Positions 12,158 through 23,650 of a DNA stretch of 24,511 bases are shown here, piece by piece. Every line of letters begins with the position of its first letter. The first letter of the stretch is position 1. Position numbers and translations under genes: made by a program. Below the pieces are notes generated by a model, which was not told where the DNA came from, did no database searches, and saw nothing but the letters and a program-made list of their open reading frames with translations. This stretch comes from Utricularia gibba (Eukaryota; Streptophyta; Magnoliopsida; Lamiales; Lentibulariaceae). The stretch covers positions 1 through 24,511 of the forward strand of contig NEEC01000214.1 in NCBI GenBank assembly GCA_002189035.1. Direction: 5' to 3'.

Positions 12158-12943
12158 TGATCATTTAAGATGCCATTGCGGTGTGTGGCTAGCTCACAAC
12201 CTCATGGTGGCCTCGTGCACGAGATCTTCGGTATCGAGTGAGATATCTTGCAAACAACATGCATTGAGCTCGTTCCGAGATGTTCGCACACAAATGCATA
12301 CCAGATTTCGTTCGCGAAAATGTGACTCGGGACACCTGACTCGATGCGAATGCCGGTCTTTTTTTGTGGAGAGAAGACGGCACGCTCGAGAAGATGCTCG
12401 AAAGATTGCCTTATATTAGCCTTCAGATGTGCAACGAAGTGGCCACCACGTTCGCGAAAATGTGACTCGGGACACCTGACTCGATGCGAATGTGATTTTT
12501 GACATGCAAAACATATGTATTTCATGTGACGATGTGAAATTTCGGATTTCGATCGAGTGGATATCATTTAAGATGCCATCGGTGTGTTCCCTAGCCACAA
12601 CCTCATGGTGGCTCTCGTGCGACTCTTCGGTATCGAGTGGATATCTTAGAACGGTGATGAGTCATGTTGCACATATGCATACCAAGATTCGCCTTATATT
12701 AGCCTTCAGATGTGCAACGAAGTGGCCACCACGTTCGCGAAAATGTGACTTGGACGACCTTGTTCGTCCGAGGAGGCACACAATGCTCGAAAGATTGCCT
12801 TATATTAGCCTTCAGATGTGCAACGAAGTGGCCACCACGTTCGCGAAAATGTGACTCGGGACACCTGACTCGATGCGAATGTGATTTTTGACATGCAAAA
12901 CATATGTATTTCATGCGCGATGTGAATATTTCGGATTTCGAGA
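12158..12943 (+). repeat. Rearranged 786 bp segment with displaced and duplicated core pieces
   Basis: After a normal TGATCATTTA at 12158 the dyad site reads GGCTAGCTCACAACC, an insertion. At 12308-12353 part of the core (from GTTCGCGAAAATG to GATGCGAATG) stands before the linker TCTTTTTTTGTGG, which is out of normal order. A full core follows at 12405-12525. A next unit has a changed boundary (GATCGAGTGGATATCATTTA, 12550-12570) instead of TGATCATTTA. Core copies at 12712 and 12818 are only 106 bp apart. Confidence 0.82.
12685..12861 (+). repeat. Local 106 bp tandem duplication of the monomer core
   Basis: The stretch from GCCTTATATTAG to AAAATGTGACT occurs at about 12691-12750 and again at about 12797-12856. 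Between them the sequence goes from TGACTTGGACGACC straight into TTGTTCGTCCGAGGAGGCAC, which normally precedes the core. This is a core-plus-upstream unit repeated without the rest of the monomer. Confidence 0.8.
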
Positions 12944-14314
12944 TGATCATTTAAGATGCCATCGGTGTGTGGCTAGCCACAACCTCATGGTGGCCTCGTG
13001 CACTCTTCGGTATCGAGTGGATATCTTACAAATGGCGGTGAGTGAGTGTTGCCTTGCACAAGCATACCATTTCGAAGCTCGTTCCGAGCCGGTCTTTTTT
13101 CGTTGGTGGAGAACTTGTTCGTCCGAGGAGGCACAAATGCTCGAAAGATTGCCTTATATTAGCCTTCAGATGTGCAACGAAGTGGCCACCACGTTCGCGA
13201 AAATGTGACTCGGACACCTGACTCGATGCGAATGTGATTTTTGACATGCAAAACATATGTATTTCATGGACGATGTGAAATTTGGATTTCGAGATGATCA
13301 TTTAAGATGCCATGGGTGTGGCTAGCCACAACCCATGGTGGCCTCGTGCACTCTTCGGTATCGAGTGGATATCTTGCAAACGGTGATGAGTCATGTTGCA
13401 CAACATACCGTTTCGAAGCTCGTTCCGAGCCGTCTTTTTCGTGTTGAGAACTTTCGTCCGAGGAGGCACAAATGCTCGAAAGATTGCCTTATATTAGCCT
13501 TCAGATGTGCAACGAAGTGGCCACCACGTTCGCGAAAATGTGACTCGGGACACCTGACTCGATGCGAATGTGATTTTTGACATGCAAAACATATGTATTT
13601 CATGTGACGATGTGAAATTTCGGATTTCGAGATGATCATTTAAGATGCCATGGGTGTGTCCCTAGCCACAACCTCATGGTGGCCTCGTGCACTCTTCGGT
13701 ATCGAGTGGATATCTTGCAAACGGTGATGAGTCATGTTGCACATACATACCGTTTCGAAGCTCGTTCCGAGCCGTCTTCTTTCGTGTTGAGAACTTGTTC
13801 GTCCGAGGAGCACAAATGCTCGAAAGATTGCCTTATATTAGCCTTCAGATGTGCAACGAAGTGGCCACACGTTCGCGAAAATGTGACTCGGGACACCTGA
13901 CTCGATGCGAATGTGATTTTTGACATGCAAACATATGTATTTCATGTGACGATGTGAAATTTCGGATTTCGAGATGATCATTTAAGATGCATCGGTGTGT
14001 GGCTAGCCACAACCTCATGGTGGCCTCGTGCACTCTTCGGTATCGAGTGGATATCTTGCAAATGGTGATGAGTCATGTTGCACAAATCATACCGTTTCGA
14101 AGCTCGTTCCGAGCCGGTCTTTTTCGTGTTGAGAACTTGTTCGTCCGAGGAGCACAAATGCTCGAAAGATTGCCTTATATTAGCCTTCAGATGTGCAACG
14201 AAGTGGCCACCACGTTCGCGAAAATGTGACTCGGACACCTGACTCGATGCGAATGTGATTTTTGACATGCAAACATATGTATTTCATGGACGATGTGAAA
14301 TTTGGATTTCGAGA
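12944..14314 (+). repeat. Four near-normal monomers between rearranged interval and junction
   Basis: Units start at 12944, 13295, 13633 and 13975 with lengths of 351, 338, 342 and 340 bp. The first has insertions around 13036-13058 (GGCGGTGAGTGAGTGTTGCC). The units at 13295 and 13633 carry left-type marks (GGGTGTG, TCTTGCAAACGG, ATACCGTTTCG), and the unit at 13633 has TGTCCCTAGCC. The unit at 13975 is mixed, with the palindrome and TCTTGCAAATGG. Confidence 0.9.
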
Positions 14315-14402
14315 TGATCATTTAAGATGCCATGGGTGTGTCCCTAGCCACATGCAAAACATATGTATTTCATGCGACGATGTGAAATTTCGGATTTCGA
14401 GA
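14315..14402 (+). repeat. 88 bp monomer remnant with a clean deletion junction
   Basis: The unit starts as a left-type monomer (GGGTGTGTCCCTAGCCACA) and at 14350-14352 switches directly into CATGCAAAACATATG, which normally lies about 255 bp further on. The three bases ACA fit both source sequences, so the breakpoint has a 3 bp microhomology. From this point every unit in the window carries the palindrome form of the dyad site. Confidence 0.92.
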
Positions 14403-17400
14403 TGATCATTTAAGATGCCATCGGTGTGTGGCTAGCCACAACCTCATGGTGGCCTCGTGCACTCTTCGGTATCGAGTGGATATCTTACAAATGGTGATGA
14501 GTCATGTTGCACAAAGCATACCATTTCGAAGCTCGTTCCGAGCCGGTCTTTTTCGTGTGAGAACTTGTTCGTCCGAGGAGGCACAAATGCTCGAAAGATT
14601 GCCTTATATTAGCCTTCAGATGTGCAACGAAGTGGCCACCACGTTCGCGAAAATGTGACTCGGACACCTGACTCGATGCGAATGTGATTTTTGACATGCA
14701 AAACATATGTATTTCATGCGACGATGTGAAATTTCGGATTTCGAGATGATCATTTAAGATGCATCGGTGTGTGGCTAGCCACAACCTCATGGTGGCCTCG
14801 TGCACTCTTCGGTATCGAGTGGATATCTTACAAATGGTGATGAGTCATGTTGCACAAAGCATACCATTTCGAAGCTCGTTCCGAGCCGTCTTTTTTTCGT
14901 GTGGAGAACTTGTTCGTCCGAGGAGGCACAAATGCTCGAAAGATTGCCTTATATTAGCCTTCAGATGTGCAACGAAGTGGCCACCACGTTCGCGAAAATG
15001 TGACTCGGGACACCTGACTCGATGCGAATGTGATTTTTGACATGCAAAACATATGTATTTCATGCGACGATGTGAAATTTCGGATTTCGAGATGATCATT
15101 TAAGATGCATCGGTGTGTGGCTAGCCACAACCTCATGGTGGCCTCGTGCACTCTTCGGTATCGAGTGGATATCTTACAAATGGTGATGAGTCATGTTGCA
15201 CAAAGCATACCATTTCGAAGCTCGTTCCGAGCCGTCTTTTTCGTGTGAGAACTTGTTCGTCCGAGGAGCACAAATGCTCGAAAGATTGCCTTATATTAGC
15301 CTTCAGATGTGCAACGAAGTGGCCACCACGTTCGCGAAAATGTGACTCGGGACACCTGACTCGATGCGAATGTGATTTTTGACATGCAAAACATATGTAT
15401 TTCATGCGACGATGTGAAATTCGGATTTCGAGATGATCATTTAAGATGCATCGGTGTGTGGCTAGCCACAACCTCATGGTGGCCTCGTGCACTCTTCGGT
15501 ATCGAGTGGATATCTTGCAAACGGTGATGAGTCATGTTGCACACATACCGTTTCGAAGCTCGTTCCGAGCCAGTCTTCTTTCGTGTTGAGAACTTGTTCG
15601 TCCGAGGAGCACAAATGCTCGAAAGATTGCCTTATATTAGCCTTCAGATGTGCAACGAAGTGGCCACCACGTTCGCGAAAATGTGACTCGGACACCTGAC
15701 TCGATGCGAATGTGATTTTTGACATGCAAAACATATGTATTTCATGCGACGATGTGAAATTTCGGATTTCGAGATGATCATTTAGATGCCATCGGTGTGT
15801 GGCTAGCCACAACCTCATGGTGGCCTCGTGCACTCTTCGGTATCGAGTGGATATCTTACAAATGGTGATGAGTCATGTTGCACAAAGCATACCATTTCGA
15901 AGCTCGTTCCGAGCCGTCTTTTTTCGTGTGGAGAACTTGTTCGTCCGAGGAGGCACAAATGCTCGAAAGATTGCCTTATATTAGCCTTCAGATGTGCAAC
16001 GAAGTGGCCACCACGTTCGCGAAAATGTGACTCGGGACACCTGACTCGATGCGAATGTGATTTTTGACATGCAAAACATATGTATTTCATGTGACGATGA
16101 AATTTCGGATTTCGAGATGATCATTTAAGATGCCATCGGTGTGTGGCTAGCCACAACCTCATGGTGGCCTCGTGCACTCTTCGGTATCGAGTGGATATCT
16201 TACAAATGGTGATGAGTCATGTTGCACACATACCGTTTCGAAGCTCGTTCCGAGCCGTCTTTTTCGTGTGAGAACTTGTTCGTCCGAGGAGGCACAAATG
16301 CTCGAAATTGCCTTATATTAGCCTTCAGATGTGCAACGAAGTGGCCACCACGTTCGCGAAAATGTGACTCGGACACCTGACTCGATGCGAATGTGATTTT
16401 TGACATGCAAAACATATGTATTTCATGTGACGATGTGAAATTTCGGATTTCGAGATGATCATTTAAGATGCCATCGGTGTGTGGCTAGCCACAACCTCAT
16501 GGTGGCCTCGTGCACTCTTCGGTATCGAGTGGATATCTTACAAATGGTGATGAGTCATGTTGCACAAAGCATACCATTTCGAAGCTCGTTCCGAGCCAGT
16601 CTTTTTCGTGTGAGAACTTGTTCGTCCGAGGAGGCACAAATGCTCGAAAGATTGCCTTATATTAGCCTTCAGATGTGCAACGAAGTGGCCACCACGTTCG
16701 CGAAAATGTGACTCGGACACCTGACTCGATGCGAATGTGATTTTTGACATGCAAAACATATGTATTTCATGTGACGATGTGAAATTTCGGATTTCGAGAT
16801 GATCATTTAAGATGCCATCGGTGTGTGGCTAGCCACAACTCATGGTGGCCTCGTGCACTTTCGGTATCGAGTGGATATCTTACAAATGGTGATGAGTCAT
16901 GTTGCACATATCATACCGTTTCGAAGCTCGTTCCGAGCCAGTCTTCTTTCGTGTTGAGAACTTGTTCGTCCGAGGAGCACAAATGCTCGAAAGATTGCCT
17001 TATATTAGCCTTCAGATGTGCAACGAAGTGGCCACCACGTTCGCGAAAATGTGACTCGGGACACCTGACTCGATGCGAATGTGATTTTTGACATGCAAAA
17101 CATATGTATTTCATGTGACGATGTGAAATTTCGGATTTCGAGATGATCATTTAAGATGCCATCGGTGTGTGGCTAGCCACAACCTCATGGTGGCCTCGTG
17201 CACTCTTCGGTATCGAGTGGATATCTTACAAATGGTGATGAGTCATGTTGCACAAAGCATACCGTTTCGAAGCTCGTTCGAGCCGGTCTTTTTTCGTGTG
17301 AGAACTTGTTCGTCCGAGGAGGCACAAATGCTCGAAAGATTGCCTTATATTAGCCTTCAGATGTGCAACGAAGTGGCCACCACGTTCGCGAAAATGTGAC

Positions 17401-20244
17401 TCAGGACACCTGACTCGATGCGAATGTGATTTTTGACATGCAAAACATATGTATTTCATGCGACGATGTGAAATTTCGGATTTCGAGATGATCATTTAAG
17501 ATGCCATCGGTGTGTGGCTAGCCACAACCTCATGGTGGCCTCGTGCACTCTTCGGTATCGAGTGGATATCTTACAAATGGTGATGAGTCATGTTGCACAA
17601 GCATACCATTTCGAAGCTCGTTCCGAGCCGTCTTTTTTTCGTGTGGAGAACTTGTTCGTCCGAGGAGGCACAAATGCTCGAAAGATTGCCTTATATTAGC
17701 CTTCAGATGTGCAACGAAGTGGCCACCACGTTCGCGAAAATGTGACTCGGGACACCTGACTCGATGCGAATGTGATTTTTGACATGCAAAACATATGTAT
17801 TTCATGCGACGATGTGAAATTTCGGATTTCGAGATGATCATTTAGATGCCATCGGTGTGTGGCTAGCCACAACCTCATGGTGGCCTCGTGCACTCTTCGG
17901 TATCGAGTGGATATCTTACAAATGGTGATGAGTCATGTTGCACAAAGCATACCATTTCGAAGCTCGTTCCGAGCCGGTCTTTTTTCGTGTGAGAACTTGT
18001 TCGTCCGAGGAGGCACAAATGCTCGAAAGATTGCCTTATATTAGCCTTCAGATGTGCAACGAAGTGGCCACCACGTTCGCGAAAATGTGACTCGGGACAC
18101 CTGACTCGATGCGAATGTGATTTTTGACATGCAAAACATATGTATTTCATGTGACGATGTGAAATTTCGGATTTCGAGATGATCATTTAGATGCCATCGG
18201 TGTGTGGCTAGCCACAACCTCATGGTGGCCTCGTGCACTCTTCGGTATCGAGTGGATATCTTACAAATGGTGATGAGTCATGTTGCACAAAGCATACCAT
18301 TTCGAAGCTCGTTCCGAGCCGGTCTTTTTTCGTGTGAGAACTTGTTCGTCCGAGGAGGCACAAATGCTCGAAAGATTGCCTTATATTAGCCTTCAGATGT
18401 GCAACGAAGTGGCCACCACGTTCGCGAAAATGTGACTCGGACACCTGACTCGATGCGAATGTGATTTTTGACATGCAAAACATATGTATTTCATGCGACG
18501 ATGTGAAATTTCGGATTTCGAGATGATCATTTAAGATGCATCGGTGTGTGGCTAGCCACAACCTCATGGTGGCCTCGTGCACTCTTCGGTATCGAGTGGA
18601 TATCTTACAAATGGTGATGAGTCATGTTGCACAAAGCATACCATTTCGAAGCTCGTTCCGAGCCGTCTTTTTCGTGTGAGAACTTGTTCGTCCGAGGAGG
18701 CACAAATGCTCGAAAGATTGCCTTATATTAGCCTTCAGATGTGCAACGAAGTGGCCACCACGTTCGCGAAAATGTGACTCGGACACCTGACTCGATGCGA
18801 ATGTGATTTTTGACATGCAAAACATATGTATTTCATGCGACGATGTGAAATTTCGGATTTCGAGATGATCATTTAAGATGCCATCGGTGTGTGGCTAGCC
18901 ACAACCTCATGGTGGCCTCGTGCACTCTTCGGTATCGAGTGGATATCTTACAAATGGTGATGAGTCATGTTGCACAAAGCATACCATTTCGAAGCTCGTT
19001 CCGAGCCGTCTTTTTTTCGTGTGGAGAACTTGTTCGTCCGAGGAGGCACAAATGCTCGAAAGATTGCCTTATATTAGCCTTCAGATGTGCAACGAAGTGG
19101 CCACCACGTTCGCGAAAATGTGACTCGGGACACCTGACTCGATGCGAATGTGATTTTTGACATGCAAAACATATGTATTTCATGTGACGATGTGAAATTT
19201 CGGATTTCGAGATGATCATTTAAGATGCCATCGGTGTGTGGCTAGCCACAACCTCATGGTGGCCTCGTGCACTCTTCGGTATCGAGTGGATATCTTACAA
19301 ATGGTGATGAGTCATGTTGCACATAGCATACCGTTTCGAAGCTCGTTCCGAGCCAGTCTTCTTTCGTGTTGAGAACTTGTTCGTCCGAGGAGGCACAAAT
19401 GCTCGAAAGATTGCCTTATATTAGCCTTCAGATGTGCAACGAAGTGGCCACCACGTTCGCGAAAATGTGACTCGGGACACCTGACTCGATGCGAATGTGA
19501 TTTTTGACATGCAAAACATATGTATTTCATGTGACGATGTGAAAATTTCGGATTTCGAGATGATCATTTAGATGCCATCGGTGTGTGGCTAGCCACAACC
19601 TCATGGTGGCCTCGTGCACTCTTCGGTATCGAGTGGATATCTTACAAATGGTGATGAGTCATGTTGCACAAAGCATACCATTTCGAAGCTCGTTCCGAGC
19701 CGGTCTTTTTTCGTGTGAGAACTTGTTCGTCCGAGGAGGCACAAATGCTCGAAAGATTGCCTTATATTAGCCTTCAGATGTGCAACGAAGTGGCCACCAC
19801 GTTCGCGAAAATGTGACTCGGACACCTGACTCGATGCGAATGTGATTTTTGACATGCAAAACATATGTATTTCATGCGACGATGTGAAATTTCGGATTTC
19901 GAGATGATCATTTAAGATGCATCGGTGTGTGGCTAGCCACAACCTCATGGCCTCGTGCACTCTTCGGTATCGAGTGGATATCTTACAAATGGTGATGAGT
20001 CATGTTGCACAAAGCATACCATTTCGAAGCTCGTTCCGAGCCGGTCTTTTTCGTGTGAGAACTTGTTCGTCCGAGGAGGCACAAATGCTCGAAAGATTGC
20101 CTTATATTAGCCTTCAGATGTGCAACGAAGTGGCCACCACGTTCGCGAAAATGTGACTCGGACACCTGACTCGATGCGAATGTGATTTTTGACATGCAAA
20201 ACATATGTATTTCATGCGACGATGTGAAATTTCGGATTTCGAGA

Positions 20245-20579
20245 TGATCATTTAAGATGCATCGGTGTGTGGCTAGCCACAACCTCATGGTGGCCTCGTG
20301 CACTCTTCGGTATCGAGTGGATATCTTACAAATGGTGATGAGTCATGTTGCACCATTTCGAAGCTCGTTCCGAGCCGTCTTTTTTCGTGTGAGAACTTGT
20401 TCGTCCGAGGAGGCACAAATGCTCGAAAGATTGCCTTATATTAGCCTTCAGATGTGCAACGAAGTGGCCACCACGTTCGCGAAAATGTGACTCGGGACAC
20501 CTGACTCGATGCGAATGTGATTTTTGACATGCAAAACATATGTATTTCATGTGACGATGTGAAATTTCGGATTTCGAGA
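20245..20579 (+). repeat. Right-block monomer with 9 bp deletion
   Basis: At about 20349-20354 TGTTGCAC is joined to CATTTCG; other right-block units have nine further bases (ACAAAGCAT-like) here. The unit is 335 bp, the shortest in the right block, and is otherwise typical. Confidence 0.8.
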
Positions 20580-20635
20580 TGATCATTTAAGATGCATCGG
20601 TGTGTGGCTAGCCACAACCTCATGGTGGCCTCGTG

Positions 20636-20654
20636 CACTCTGGTATCGAGAGTG
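20636..20654 (+). repeat. Variant inverted repeat CACTCT/AGAGTG in one monomer
   Basis: Normal units have CACTC TTCGGTATC GAGTG, a 5 bp stem with a 9-base loop. This copy reads CACTCT GGTATCG AGAGTG: two bases lost on the left and two gained on the right, giving a 6 bp stem, a 7-base loop and unchanged total length. Confidence 0.7.
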
Positions 20655-23357
20655 GATATCTTACAAATGGTGATGAGTCATGTTGCACAAAGCATACCAT
20701 TTCGAAGCTCGTTCCGAGCCGGTCTTTTTCGTGTGAGAACTTGTTCGTCCGAGGAGGCACAAATGCTCGAAAGATTGCCTTATATTAGCCTTCAGATGTG
20801 CAACGAAGTGGCCACCACGTTCGCGAAAATGTGACTCGGACACCTGACTCGATGCGAATGTGATTTTTGACATGCAAAACATATGTATTTCATGCGACGA
20901 TGTGAAATTTCGGATTTCGAGATGATCATTTAAGATGCCATCGGTGTGTGGCTAGCCACAACCTCATGGTGGCCTCGTGCACTCTTCGGTATCGAGTGGA
21001 TATCTTACAAATGGTGATGAGTCATGTTGCACAAAGCATACCATTTCGAAGCTCGTTCCGAGCCGTCTTTTTTCGTGTGGAGAACTTGTTCGTCCGAGGA
21101 GGCACAAATGCTCGAAAGATTGCCTTATATTAGCCTTCAGATGTGCAACGAAGTGGCCACCACGTTCGCGAAAATGTGACTCGGGACACCTGACTCGATG
21201 CGAATGTGATTTTTGACATGCAAAACATATGTATTTCATGTGACGATGTGAAATTTCGGATTTCGAGATGATCATTTAAGATGCCATCGGTGTGTGGCTA
21301 GCCACAACCTCATGGTGGCCTCGTGCACTCTTCGGTATCGAGTGGATATCTTACAAATGGTGATGAGTCATGTTGCACAAGCATACCGTTTCGAAGCTCG
21401 TTCCGAGCCAGTCTTCTTTCGTGTGAGAACTTGTTCGTCCGAGGAGCACAAATGCTCGAAAGATTGCCTTATATTAGCCTTCAGATGTGCAACGAAGTGG
21501 CCACCACGTTCGCGAAAATGTGACTCGGACACCTGACTCGATGCGAATGTGATTTTTGACATGCAAAACATATGTATTTCATGTGACGATGTGAAATTTC
21601 GGATTTCGAGATGATCATTTAAGATGCCATCGGTGTGTGGCTAGCCACAACCTCATGGTGGCCTCGTGCACTCTTCGGTATCGAGTGGATATCTTACAAA
21701 TGGTGATGAGTCATGTTGCACAAAGCATACCATTTCGAAGCTCGTTCCGAGCCGGTCTTTTTTCGTGTGAGAACTTGTTCGTCCGAGGAGGCACAAATGC
21801 TCGAAAGATTGCCTTATATTAGCCTTCAGATGTGCAACGAAGTGGCCACCACGTTCGCGAAAATGTGACTCAGGACACCTGACTCGATGCGAATGTGATT
21901 TTTGACATGCAAAACATATGTATTTCATGTGACGATGTGAAATTTCGGATTTCGAGATGATCATTTAAGATGCATCGGTGTGTGGCTAGCCACAACCTCA
22001 TGGTGGCCTCGTGCACTCTTCGGTATCGAGTGGATATCTTACAAATGGTGATGAGTCATGTTGCACAAAGCATACCATTTCGAAGCTCGTTCCGAGCCGG
22101 TCTTTTTTCGTGTGAGAACTTGTTCGTCCGAGGAGGCACAAATGCTCGAAAGATTGCCTTATATTAGCCTTCAGATGTGCAACGAAGTGGCCACCACGTT
22201 CGCGAAAATGTGACTCAGGACACCTGACTCGATGCGAATGTGATTTTTGACATGCAAAACATATGTATTTCATGCGACGATGTGAAATTTCGGATTTCGA
22301 GATGATCATTTAAGATGCATCGGTGTGTGGCTAGCCACAACCTCATGGTGGCCTCGTGCACTCTTCGGTATCGAGTGGATATCTTACAAATGGTGATGAG
22401 TCATGTTGCACAAAGCATACCATTTCGAAGCTCGTTCCGAGCCGTCTTTTTCGTTGGAGAACTTGTTCGTCCGAGGAGGCACAAATGCTCGAAAGATTGC
22501 CTTATATTAGCCTTCAGATGTGCAACGAAGTGGCCACCACGTTCGCGAAAATGTGACTCGGACACCTGACTCGATGCGAATGTGATTTTTGACATGCAAA
22601 ACATATGTATTTCATGCGACGATGTGAAATTTCGGATTTCGAGATGATCATTTAAGATGCATCGGTGTGTGGCTAGCCACAACCTCATGGTGGCCTCGTG
22701 CACTCTTCGGTATCGAGTGGATATCTTACAAATGGTGATGAGTCATGTTGCACAAAGCATACCATTTCGAAGCTCGTTCCGAGCCGTCTTTTTCGTGTGG
22801 AGAACTTGTTCGTCCGAGGAGGCACAAATGCTCGAAAGATTGCCTTATATTAGCCTTCAGATGTGCAACGAAGTGGCCACCACGTTCGCGAAAATGTGAC
22901 TCGGGACACCTGACTCGATGCGAATGTGATTTTTGACATGCAAAACATATGTATTTCATGTGACGATGTGAAATTTCGGATTTCGAGATGATCATTTAAG
23001 ATGCCATCGGTGTGTGGCTAGCCACAACCTCATGGTGGCCTCGTGCACTCTTCGGTATCGAGTGGATATCTTACAAATGGTGATGAGTCATGTTGCACAA
23101 AGCATACCATTTCGAAGCTCGTTCCGAGCCGGTCTTTTTTCGTGTGAGAACTTGTTCGTCCGAGGAGGCACAAATGCTCGAAAGATTGCCTTATATTAGC
23201 CTTCAGATGTGCAACGAAGTGGCCACCACGTTCGCGAAAATGTGACTCGGACACCTGACTCGATGCGAATGTGATTTTTGACATGCAAAACATATGTATT
23301 TCATGCGACGATGTGAAATTTCGGATTTCGAGATGATCATTTAAGATGCCATCGGTG

Positions 23358-23371
23358 TGTGGCTAGCCACA
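23358..23371. repeat. Perfect 14 bp palindrome TGTGGCTAGCCACA in the monomer
   Basis: The site equals its own reverse complement over 14 bases. It is present in all 30 right-block copies from 14427 onward, including the partial last unit. In the left block it occurs in 11 of 28 phased units, first at about 3643, and in none of the first ten. Left-type copies have CCC or shorter in place of TGG, which destroys the symmetry. It could be a site for a dimeric protein or a small cruciform; that is inference. Confidence 0.85.
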
Positions 23372-23472
23372 ACCTCATGGTGGCCTCGTGCACTCTTCGG
23401 TATCGAGTGGATATCTTACAAATGGTGATGAGTCATGTTGCACAAAGCATACCATTTCGAAGCTCGTTCCGA

Positions 23473-23491
23473 GCCGTCTTTTTTCGTGTGG
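23473..23491 (+). repeat. Length-variable T-run linker, the main variable site
   Basis: Between CGAGCC and AGAACTTG copies differ in T-run length and flanks: GGTCTTCTTTCGTGTTG (mostly left), GGTCTTTTTTCGTGTG, GTCTTTTTTTCGTGTGG, GTCTTTTTCGTGTG and AGTCTTCTTTCGTGTTG. Five classes recur in many copies, so at least part of the variation is real. T-run length alone is also where sequencing error would be expected. Confidence 0.75.
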
Positions 23492-23530
23492 AGAACTTGT
23501 TCGTCCGAGGAGGCACAAATGCTCGAAAGA

Positions 23531-23650
23531 TTGCCTTATATTAGCCTTCAGATGTGCAACGAAGTGGCCACCACGTTCGCGAAAATGTGACTCGGGACAC
23601 CTGACTCGATGCGAATGTGATTTTTGACATGCAAAACATATGTATTTCAT
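23531..23650 (+). repeat. Conserved ~120 bp core of the monomer
   Basis: From TTGCCTTATATTAG through GTGCAACGAAGTGGCCACC and GTTCGCGAAAATG to ACATATGTATTTCATG the unit is almost unchanged across the window. Differences are mostly CGGGACACC/CGGACACC/CAGGACACC and CAAACAT/CAAAACAT. The core persists nearly intact in the eroded units between 9430 and 12800, whereas the other two thirds of the monomer are repeatedly deleted there. This matches the conserved domain that many centromeric satellites show, but the function is unknown. Confidence 0.75.
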
